Assembly (NCBI GenBank): GCA_021780905.1
Contig: JAJXXW010000050.1
Coordinates: forward strand, 48,762-112,761
Reading direction: 5' to 3'
Length of the DNA stretch: 64,000 bases
Source: a bacterium
GTDB taxonomy: Bacteria; Verrucomicrobiota; Verrucomicrobiia; Limisphaerales; UBA11358
A model generated the notes under the pieces. That model searched no databases and was not told where the DNA came from. It was given only the letters and a program-made list of their open reading frames with translations. The position numbers and the translations under genes were made by a program. Shown piece by piece: positions 9,020-16,149 of the stretch (positions are counted from its first letter, which is position 1; each line of letters opens with the position of its first letter).

Positions 9020-10081
9020 TTAATCCACGTTCGGATAGGAGCCGAGAATTTTCACGAAGTTGCAATGTTTGCCGAGATGCGCGATGGCGTTGGCGACTTT
9101 GGCGTCCTGATAATGTCCGGCGCAGTCAATGAAGAAGAAATATTCCCACGCCTTGCGTTTGCTGGGGCGGGATTCAATCTTGGACATGTTGATCTTGAAT
9201 TTCTTGAACGCCGCGATGGCCTCGTGCAGCGCGCCGGATTTGTCAGCCACGCTCAACATCAGGCTCGTGCGGTCATCGCCGGTCGGCGGACTGCACGTGC
9301 GGCCAAGAACAATGAAGCGCGTGACATTGACGAAATTGTCCTGGATGTCCTGCGCCAAAATCTTCAGCCCGTATTTTTCCGCCGCCAGCACGCCGCCGAG
9401 CGCGGCGGAGAATTTTTCCCTGGCCGCCAGTTCCGCCGAGCGCGCATTGGAGGAGGTTTCGACGATTTCCACGCGCGGCAGATTTTTCGCGAGCCAGCCG
9501 CGGCATTGCGCGAGCGACTGCGGATGCACATAAAGCTTTTTAATTTTTGCACGTGGCGAATTGCTCATCAGGCATTGCTGAATCTTCAGCAGCACCTGCG
9601 AGACGATTTTCAAATCGCTGTCCACAAACATGTCGAGCGTGTGCGTGACAACGCCTTCGGTGGAATTTTCCACCGGCACCACGCCGTAATCCGCGCTCTT
9701 TTTGGCGACCTCGGTAAACACGTCGCCGATGGTTTTCTGCGCGGAGTAATTCAAACTCGCGCCAAATTTTTGAATCGCCGCCTGATGGGTGAACGTCGCC
9801 TCCGGCCCGAAATACGCGATGGTCATCGATTTCTCCAGTGCGAGGGCGCTGGACATGATTTCGCGGTAGATGGCGCGCAATTGTTCCGCCGTCAGCGGCC
9901 CGGTGTTTTGCGCGCAGACGCGGTCGAACACGGCGCGCTCGCGGTGCGGCGCGTAAATCTCCTCGCCCGCCGCCAGCTTGATGTCGCCGATGGCGAGAAC
10001 GTGTCGAGTGCGGGCGTTCAGCAGCCGGACAATCTGCGTGTCCAGCTTGTCAATCGCCTGACGATGCTTGGAAAGGCTCAT
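9020..10081 (-). CDS. pheA: Bifunctional chorismate mutase / prephenate dehydratase
   Basis: This 353-residue P-protein makes phenylpyruvate from chorismate in phenylalanine synthesis. Residues 1-85 are an AroQ-type chorismate mutase (HRQAIDKLDTQIVRLLNARTRH). About residues 88-270 are the prephenate dehydratase (IAYFGPEATFTHQAA; VVPVENSTEG; QDNFVNVTRFIVLG). A C-terminal ACT domain (TSLMLSVADKSGALHEA, KIESRPSK) provides feedback binding of phenylalanine. It is transcribed divergently from trpE, so two chorismate-using branches share one 150-bp intergenic region. Just before its start that region has a short run of a 7-base repeat (agaatga, three copies). Confidence 0.96.
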   Translation of the reverse strand: MSLSKHRQAIDKLDTQIVRLLNARTRHVLAIGDIKLAAGEEIYAPHRERAVFDRVCAQNTGPLTAEQLRAIYREIMSSALALEKSMTIAYFGPEATFTHQAAIQKFGASLNYSAQKTIGDVFTEVAKKSADYGVVPVENSTEGVVTHTLDMFVDSDLKIVSQVLLKIQQCLMSNSPRAKIKKLYVHPQSLAQCRGWLAKNLPRVEIVETSSNARSAELAAREKFSAALGGVLAAEKYGLKILAQDIQDNFVNVTRFIVLGRTCSPPTGDDRTSLMLSVADKSGALHEAIAAFKKFKINMSKIESRPSKRKAWEYFFFIDCAGHYQDAKVANAIAHLGKHCNFVKILGSYPNVD

Positions 10082-10230
10082 GCCGAGAAAGAATGAAGAA
10101 TGAAGAATGAAGAAGCAAGCACCGTGGCATTCGCCGTTTTGCGCCGAGGATCCATGTCGGTTTGGCGGGCCGGTCCGATTTCAGCAGGCTTCGGGCTTTT
10201 ATTTTCCACCGGCATCGGCTAAAATGACTC

Positions 10231-11733
10231 ATGTATTCGCCGACTGCCGATGACTTTTTGAAGCTCGCGACCCAGGGAAACCTCATACCCGTCGCGCGCC
10301 GCATCCTGGCCGACCTCGAAACGCCGCTCTCGGCCTACCGCAAAATCCGCGGCGCGGGCGAATCGTTTCTGTTCGAATCCGTCGAGGGCGGCGAGCACAT
10401 CGGGCGCTACTCGTTCGTCGGCTGCAACCCGCGCGCGGTCATCCGGCAGGACGGCCAGCACGTCCAGGTCATCGAAAACGGCCGCATCATCGAAAGCGCC
10501 GTGGTCGGCCAGGACGTGAAGGACGGACTTGAAATCGTCGAGCGCATCATGAAGAAATATCGCGCCGTGGCGGTGCCTGGTTTGCCGCGTTTCACTGGTG
10601 GTGCGGTCGGTTTTATCGGCTACGAATTCATCCATGACGTCGAGCCGTCCGTGCCGCGCCCGGCGCACGACGAGCTGAAAACGCCGGTGATGTATTTTCT
10701 CGTGGCCGACCAGCTTCTGATTTTTGACCGCGTGCAGCAGACGATCACGATTCTGGTGAACGCGATTTTGGATGACGCTGAAAATCCCGCCGAAGCCTAC
10801 GAAAATGCCACCGGCGAAATCGACCGCTTGGTCGCCTTGCTCGAACAACCGAGCGAGCACGCGGCCATCAGCGTGACTCGCGAAGTGGCAAATGTGGATT
10901 TTGTCTCCAATCAGACCAAGGAAAAATTTGTCGCCAACGTCGAGGCGTCCAAAAAATTCATCACCGCCGGTGACATTATCCAGGTGGTCGGCTCGCAGCG
11001 TTTTTCCGCGCCGGTCACGGCGTCGCCGCTGGACATTTACCGCGCGGTGCGGAACGTGAACCCGTCGCCGTATCTGTTTTTGTTGGAGCTGGACGGCTTT
11101 GCGCTTGTGGGGGCCTCGCCGGAACTTCATGTGCGTTGCGAGGAAGGCAAAGTGGAGATCCGCCCGATTGCCGGCACCCGGCGGCGCGGCAGGAGCGAGA
11201 CCGAAGACGCCGCGCTCGAAAAGGAACTGCTCGCCGACCCGAAGGAGCGCGCCGAGCACGTCATGCTCGTGGACCTAGCGCGCAACGACATCGGCCGCGT
11301 ATGCGATTTCGGCAGCGTGTCGGTGAAGGATTTGATGTTCATCGAGCGATACAGCCACGTCATGCACATCGTCTCACAGGTGGAAGGCCAATTGTCCGCC
11401 GGCAAATCAAACTACGATCTGATGCGCGCGACGTTTCCCGCCGGCACGGTCAGCGGCGCGCCGAAAATCCGGGCCATGCAGATCATTTCCGAACTGGAAC
11501 AGACCACGCGGGGCACCTACGCCGGCTGCGTCGGCTATTTTTCCTTCAACGGCAACCTTGATACCTGTATCACCATCCGCACCGCGCTCATCAAGGATGG
11601 CAAAGCTTATGTGCAGGCCGGCGGCGGCTGGGTGAATGATTCCACGCCGGAAGGCGAGTTTCAGGAGACCGTCAACAAATCCATGGCCATGCGGAAAGCC
11701 ATCGCAATGGCGGAGAATTTTTCCAAGGCGTGA
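10231..11733 (+). CDS. trpE: Anthranilate synthase component I
   Basis: This 500-residue enzyme converts chorismate to anthranilate, the committing step of tryptophan synthesis. The N-terminal region carries the tryptophan-binding element (LETPLSAYRKIRG, FLFESVEGGEHIGRYSFVG). The C-terminal chorismate-binding domain shows GASPELHVR, RPIAGTRRRG, DLARNDIGRVC, GTVSGAPKIRAMQII and QAGGGWVNDSTPEGEFQET. The length is typical. trpG and the other trp genes are not adjacent. A TAAAAT word lies five bases before the ATG, so the message may have almost no leader. This is weak evidence. Confidence 0.96.
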   Translation: MYSPTADDFLKLATQGNLIPVARRILADLETPLSAYRKIRGAGESFLFESVEGGEHIGRYSFVGCNPRAVIRQDGQHVQVIENGRIIESAVVGQDVKDGLEIVERIMKKYRAVAVPGLPRFTGGAVGFIGYEFIHDVEPSVPRPAHDELKTPVMYFLVADQLLIFDRVQQTITILVNAILDDAENPAEAYENATGEIDRLVALLEQPSEHAAISVTREVANVDFVSNQTKEKFVANVEASKKFITAGDIIQVVGSQRFSAPVTASPLDIYRAVRNVNPSPYLFLLELDGFALVGASPELHVRCEEGKVEIRPIAGTRRRGRSETEDAALEKELLADPKERAEHVMLVDLARNDIGRVCDFGSVSVKDLMFIERYSHVMHIVSQVEGQLSAGKSNYDLMRATFPAGTVSGAPKIRAMQIISELEQTTRGTYAGCVGYFSFNGNLDTCITIRTALIKDGKAYVQAGGGWVNDSTPEGEFQETVNKSMAMRKAIAMAENFSKA

Positions 11734-11764
11734 AACCCGGGCGAGCCAATCGCCGTGCTCCTCC

Positions 11765-14209
11765 TCACCAGGGCTGACGGAGGCGGAAGAAGCGGTTGCC
11801 TTCAGTCACCGGTAGATTCAAGGTGGCTCCCTCCGGGCCGCCTACCGGCAGATTGGTCACCACCGTCCATTGCGCGCCGGAACCCAGCGTCGCCGATTGT
11901 TCCACCACGGCATCGGGCAAAAGGGACGGCCAAGCCAGGCTTAAAGCCGCATTGGTTGTCGCGGCCAGCGCCAAGGCAACCGGGCCGGTGACGGGCAGGC
12001 TGCCGCCGTTGGTTGCACTGGCGTTGCCAATGGTCGCCACGACGCTCCACGAATAATTTCCCGGCACGGCAAAGGTATGCTGGGCGAACTGGTTGGTGTT
12101 GGCGGCCGAACCGTCGCCGAAATTCCAGATGAACGTCACTGCGTTGGTATTATTCGTCACCGTCGGGACCGCCGCGAAGGCGACGGGCCAGCCGGCCGGG
12201 GCGTCCGGCGCAACGTGCGTGACCAGGCCCAACGAATACGGCCCTTGCGCCACGGTCACGGTGCCGGTGGCAAGCAACGAATTTTTCGAGCCGTCCCACG
12301 CCGCATAGGTGAACGTGTCGCGGCCGACAAAGCCGGCGTTCGGGAAATAGGTCAGCACGTTGCTGCTCACGCCGAGCGAGCCGTTGGCCGGCTGCGAAAT
12401 CACCCGCAGCGTGTAGTTGGTGATGGCCGTGACGGCGACCGGCAGCGCCACCGGCGTGGCGTTGTCCGTGTTGGTCGCGACAATGCTGACGACCGGCGCG
12501 GCGTTGGTGTTGGAGGTGTCGTTGGACGGACCTTCGTGACAGGTGTAACAGCCGATGATTGCGCCACGGAAAAACGCCGTAGAGTTCATGGTGCGGTCGG
12601 CCTGCATCCGTGAGAGCACGGTGCCGCGATAATCCCTGCCGTGGCAGGGCTGGCATTGGGTGCGCGACAGGACGCCGTTGTTGACGAGGTCGTGATGGTT
12701 GCTGACCCAGGTGGTTCCGACGGGATGCATTCCGTGCGGTCCGCCCAAATAATTCGTCGAGGTGGTGGTGTGGCAGACGGAACATTCCGCCAGCACGCCG
12801 GCATGACCTTGGAGCTTGATATTCCGCACATTGTCGTTGGCGTGGATGCTGGGAAATTCCGCGTGCGTCGAGCCGTGGCAGGCCGCGCATTGCAAGCCCC
12901 CGTGACCGACGGAAAAACGGTAGAGCGAGAGATTCCACGGCGTCGGCGGCGTGTTGGCCGACGTGGCAAAAGTCAGGTCCGAGTTCGTGCGATAAATCCC
13001 GTTGTTCGTGTCCGTAAATGCGGAGGTGAAACGGATGACCGGGTTGGTCGCGCTGACGTGGCATTGGCCGCAATTCGGCTCCATGAACCAGCCGATGCGC
13101 TGCGGAAACGGCGTGCCGACGCTGCTCATGTTGCCGTGACAGCTCTGGCATTGCATTTCCATCGAGCCATCCGCCGCAATCGCGCCGCCCATCGCGCCGC
13201 GCAGACAGCGCGTCGTCGAACCGGGATGACAGCGGTAGCAGGCCGAACGGTTGGCGGAACTGTCGAGCGTCATGTTGGAAATGGGGTCAATGGCGTGCGC
13301 GTGAAATTTGTGAACCGCTTCCGTCAACGGCGGAATGCCGGCGATGCCGCCGCCGCCGAGCGCCTCGCTCGCGTGGCACGCCGCGCAGAGCACCGGTTTG
13401 CCCTCCGCCACCACGCCGCGATAAAGTCCCTGCGGGTTGAAATGATTGGCCGCCAGTGCGGCGGCATAAACCACGGCGTGGGACGCGAAGTTTCTTTCGT
13501 CGTGCAGCCGCAAGATGTTCAGCCGGAAATCGCGTTCCTGAAGGCCGTCCCAAACCCAGCCGGCGGCCGGTTGCGCGGCAGCCACCGAGCCGGAGGCGTG
13601 GCAGGCGCGGCAGTCCATTTCGTCGGAGACGGGCAGCACGATGTCGTTCGTGGCGATGGGCGTCGCGCCGTTCCAGGCGATTTGCCGCATCATCGGATAC
13701 GGATTTTTTTTGCCGGCGTCGTCGTAGGGCGTAATCGGAATGCCGTAGGCGTGGAACCAGTTGACCGGCGTGAAGACGCCGGCCACCGGCGCGTCATTTT
13801 GCTCAAAAATCATGGCCTGCGGCGTGTTGTTCGCGCCAGGCATCATCCAGAATAAATTCGTGTTTGGGAACGGCAGGCCTTGGTCGGCGGCCACCGCGCC
13901 GAACAGTTGCGGCGCGTATTGCAGCCAGTTCCCCTTGCCGACGGAGGACTTGTTGATCGAGCCGGCCGGGTCGGCCACGGCCTGGTAGGTGACGGTGTAG
14001 CCGGCACCGTTGGTGACGAGCTTGTCGCCGACAATCAGTTGCGCCTCAATCGTGTTGTAAGGCGGCAGAATGCTGAACACCGAGTAATCACTGTCCATGC
14101 AGTGCATGCCGAGATTGTTCCAGCCGAGCACCTGGTTGCTGGCGGCCCCGCTGATCGAGGCGCTGGTGCAGAGCAGAAGCGCCAGCCGGAAGCACGAGAA
14201 TTTTTTCAT
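11765..14209 (-). CDS. Secreted nine-heme cytochrome c with Ig-like and PKD domains
   Basis: This 814-residue exported protein (signal peptide 1-23) has nine CXXCH heme-binding motifs between residues 200 and 558: CRACH, CAACH, CYRCH, CQSCH, CGQCH, CAACH, CSVCH, CQPCH, CYTCH. Numerous extra His residues could serve as distal ligands. Residues 570-660 look like a cadherin/Ig-type repeat (GFVGRDTFTYAAWDGS). Residues 665-745 are a PKD domain (FIWNFGDGSAANTNQFAQHTF). The last 70 residues are the beta-rich tail module ending NRFFRLRQPW. It probably moves electrons in the periplasm or at the cell surface. The partner is unknown, and no dedicated reductase motif was recognised. It is divergent from the ArsR gene at 14301, which may control it. 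Confidence 0.85.
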   Translation of the reverse strand: MKKFSCFRLALLLCTSASISGAASNQVLGWNNLGMHCMDSDYSVFSILPPYNTIEAQLIVGDKLVTNGAGYTVTYQAVADPAGSINKSSVGKGNWLQYAPQLFGAVAADQGLPFPNTNLFWMMPGANNTPQAMIFEQNDAPVAGVFTPVNWFHAYGIPITPYDDAGKKNPYPMMRQIAWNGATPIATNDIVLPVSDEMDCRACHASGSVAAAQPAAGWVWDGLQERDFRLNILRLHDERNFASHAVVYAAALAANHFNPQGLYRGVVAEGKPVLCAACHASEALGGGGIAGIPPLTEAVHKFHAHAIDPISNMTLDSSANRSACYRCHPGSTTRCLRGAMGGAIAADGSMEMQCQSCHGNMSSVGTPFPQRIGWFMEPNCGQCHVSATNPVIRFTSAFTDTNNGIYRTNSDLTFATSANTPPTPWNLSLYRFSVGHGGLQCAACHGSTHAEFPSIHANDNVRNIKLQGHAGVLAECSVCHTTTSTNYLGGPHGMHPVGTTWVSNHHDLVNNGVLSRTQCQPCHGRDYRGTVLSRMQADRTMNSTAFFRGAIIGCYTCHEGPSNDTSNTNAAPVVSIVATNTDNATPVALPVAVTAITNYTLRVISQPANGSLGVSSNVLTYFPNAGFVGRDTFTYAAWDGSKNSLLATGTVTVAQGPYSLGLVTHVAPDAPAGWPVAFAAVPTVTNNTNAVTFIWNFGDGSAANTNQFAQHTFAVPGNYSWSVVATIGNASATNGGSLPVTGPVALALAATTNAALSLAWPSLLPDAVVEQSATLGSGAQWTVVTNLPVGGPEGATLNLPVTEGNRFFRLRQPW

Positions 14210-14281
14210 GGCGTGAAACCGGGGCGTGGACGTTCGGTTTAAACTTGCCGCCGGCTCAAGGTTTTATTATTCTTATATCAC

Positions 14282-14303
14282 CATATTCTTATTTGGCAAT
14301 ATG
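14282..14303. promoter_or_regulatory. Probable ArsR operator (CATATT-N10-AATATG)
   Basis: A 22-bp palindrome with 6-bp arms ends exactly on the ATG of the ArsR gene at 14301. Its spacer contains TATTTG at the same position as in the operator at 26863-26884. A second half-site-like ATAT lies just upstream (ATATcaccATAT). It sits in the 91-bp gap shared with the divergent cytochrome gene. Binding here would block the regulator's own initiation region. Confidence 0.65.
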
Positions 14304-14648
14304 TCAAGCGCAAAAAATAAAAAAAACCTTTCGCCCGCCCAGTTGGCGGCCGTTTCCCGGGTGTTTGCCGCCCTGGCCGAACCCAGCCGGCTGGTGCTGC
14401 TGCAAACCTTGCAGGGCGGGCCGCTCACGGTGACCGAACTGGTCGAGGCCTCCGGCCTGAAGCAGGCGAATGTGTCCAAGCACCTGGCGCTTCTGCATGA
14501 TCACCGCTTGGTGAAGCGCCAGCGGGACGGCATTTTAATCCGCTACGAAATCGCCGATCCCCTGATTTTTTCCCTGTGCAACCTGGTCTGCAGCAAGATG
14601 GAAAAAGACGTCAAACAGGCGGCCGCCGTGTTTCATCCCGAAATTTGA
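14301..14648 (+). CDS. ArsR-family winged-helix repressor
   Basis: This 115-residue HTH regulator begins at the ATG at 14301. The track's earlier start at 14226 adds 25 residues of untypical sequence and would lie upstream of the operator. The HTH spans VFAALAEPSRLVLLQTL to the recognition helix QANVSKHLALL, followed by a wing and a C-terminal helix with a close Cys pair (LCNLVC) that could bind metal or sense sulfur species. The recognition helix QANVSKHL is identical to that of the second ArsR at 26882, and both share an operator type. It is divergent from the nine-heme cytochrome and upstream of the damaged cydB, so control of respiratory genes is a reasonable guess. Confidence 0.88.
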   Translation: MSSAKNKKNLSPAQLAAVSRVFAALAEPSRLVLLQTLQGGPLTVTELVEASGLKQANVSKHLALLHDHRLVKRQRDGILIRYEIADPLIFSLCNLVCSKMEKDVKQAAAVFHPEI

Positions 14649-14666
14649 ACTGCCCCGGCCGCGATT

Positions 14667-15662
14667 TCAATAACTCATTCGGTCCAGCTTCACCTTGCCC
14701 CGGAAAATCCAGTAGATGCAAATGGTGTAGGCGATCACCAGCATGATGCCGAGTGTTTTTGGCGACGACGTGGCATCTTAAATCATCAGGCTATTCTCCG
14801 GATTCGGCAGGCTGTAAATCATGTTCGGAAAAATGTTGAGCGCGAACAACGCCATCAGCGTCACGATGGTCGCGCACGACGAAAGAAACGCCTTGCCGTT
14901 GTTGCCGTGATGAAATTCGCGCGGGATGTTGGCGATGGCCAGCATGTTCGCCAGGGCAACGCTGAACAGCCGCGGATTTTCCCGGACGCGCGCCGCCGTG
15001 TGCGGCACATACAACAACGTTACCATCGTGAGCGTCACGGCACAGACGACGAAGAAGATGATGCAGCGCATGGCCCAGACGCGCAGCTGGTCGTGCAGTT
15101 CGCCTTCCGTTTTCATCACGCCGCAAATCGCGCCGTGCATCACGAACAGCGCCACGGTCGTCACGCCGACCAGCAGCGGATACGGTGACAGCAGGCCGAG
15201 GAACGTTCCGGCAAATTCGCCGCTGGCGTCCACCGGCACGCTCCACGCGATGTTGCCCAGCGCCGTGCCGATGAGCAGGGACGACACGATGCTGCCGACG
15301 GAAAAACTCACGTCCCACATTTGCCGCCACCAGCGCTCGGGGCGCTTGCTGCGGAACTCAATCGCCACCGCGCGGAAAATCAGTGCCGCGAGCAGCAGTA
15401 TCAGCGCGAGGTAAAAGCCGGAAAACGCCGTGGCATACACGTTGGGAAACGCGGCGAACAGCGCGCCGCCGCCGATGACGAGCCAGACTTCGTTGCCGTC
15501 CCACACCGGGCCGATGGAATTGAGCATGACGCGGCGCTCTTCATCTTTGTTGGTGAACAGATGCAGCGCGCCGATGCCAAGGTCAAAGCCGTCCAGCACA
15601 GCATAGCCGGTCAACAAAACGCCGACGAGGATGAACCAAATCGTATTGAGATCGAGGTGCAT
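14667..15662 (-). pseudogene. cydB: Cytochrome bd oxidase subunit II with in-frame stop
   Basis: Residues 1-294 match CydB: MHLDLNTIWFILVGVLLTGYAVLDGFDLG, then VMLNSIGPVWDGNEVWL, several membrane helices and NPENSL. A TAA at 14778-14780 ends the frame where relatives have a Tyr (NPENSLTIY...). Reading on in the same frame gives DATSSPKTLGIMLVIAY and a final membrane helix with a basic tail, ending at a TGA at 14667. The intact product would be about 331 aa, the normal length. Either a nonsense mutation removed the last helix or this is a sequencing error. cydA, normally directly upstream, is absent; a fragment of another gene sits there instead. The bd oxidase is probably not functional from this locus. 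Confidence 0.8.
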
Positions 15663-15684
15663 GTCCAGGCGATGGTGATTAATC

Positions 15685-15981
15685 TTGGCCGTAGCTTCGT
15701 TTTGCTGCTGCGCTCACGCCGGCGTGGTCAACACGCTGGATTACGTCCGGCATTTGACCGGCGGCAAAGCCGTGCGCGCCGTGATTGGCGGTCTGCATCT
15801 GGGGTCGGCGCGCGAAGGACGAATTCAGCAAACCATCGCGCGGCTGCGTGACGCCGGGTTAACAATCCTCGCTCCGTCCCATTGCACCGGCGCTCCGGCC
15901 ACGGCCCGGTTGTGGCGGGCATTCCCTGAAATTTTTCACCCGGCCGGCGGGGGGACGGTGTTTGAATTCCAGCGGGATTAA
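15685..15981 (+). pseudogene. 3' fragment of a metallo-beta-lactamase-fold hydrolase
   Basis: The 98-residue frame matches only the C-terminal third of MBL-fold proteins of the dihydropterin/ribofuranosyl-aminobenzene phosphate synthase-like group: CAHAGVVNTLDYV, AVIGGLHLGSA, APSHCTG, a RLWRAFPEIF segment and GTVFEF near the end. The metal-binding HXHXDH motif of the N-terminal part is missing. The first residues come from a TTG in sequence next to the cydB start. It is best explained as the remnant of a rearrangement or deletion that also removed cydA. Confidence 0.75.
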
Positions 15982-16020
15982 TCGGTTCTTTGCGTCCGTC
16001 ATTTAAAGCCGGCGGCGCCA

Positions 16021-16083
16021 TTTTCATGTAATTTTCATCTCCTGTTCATCTCTTGTTCATCTTCAGGGCGTCTCATGTATTAG
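16021..16083 (+). promoter_or_regulatory. Four 11-bp direct repeats over a promoter (response-regulator box)
   Basis: Four consecutive 11-bp units with consensus TKTTCATCTYY occupy 16021-16064. The fourth contains GTTCAT at 16055-16060, which sits 17 bp before TATTAG (16078-16083), so the last repeat overlaps the -35 element. Tandem 11-bp direct repeats are the usual target layout of OmpR/PhoB-type activators. The promoter reads into the secreted Gly-rich protein. No matching response regulator is encoded nearby. Confidence 0.65.
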
Positions 16084-16149
16084 AGGATGATGGCGGGAAG
16101 ATGTGGCAGGCCAGTCAAGCCATCTCCTCGGAATCTGAGGAACCATGTT

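Noticed and set aside
10090-10112. 7-base agaatga repeat before pheA as a regulatory array
   Set aside because: Only three short copies of a simple sequence; no symmetry or similar copies elsewhere in the window to support a function.
12641-13855. 404-aa plus-strand ORF
   Set aside because: Antisense to the nine-heme cytochrome; no motifs and strongly biased Arg/Gly/Val composition.
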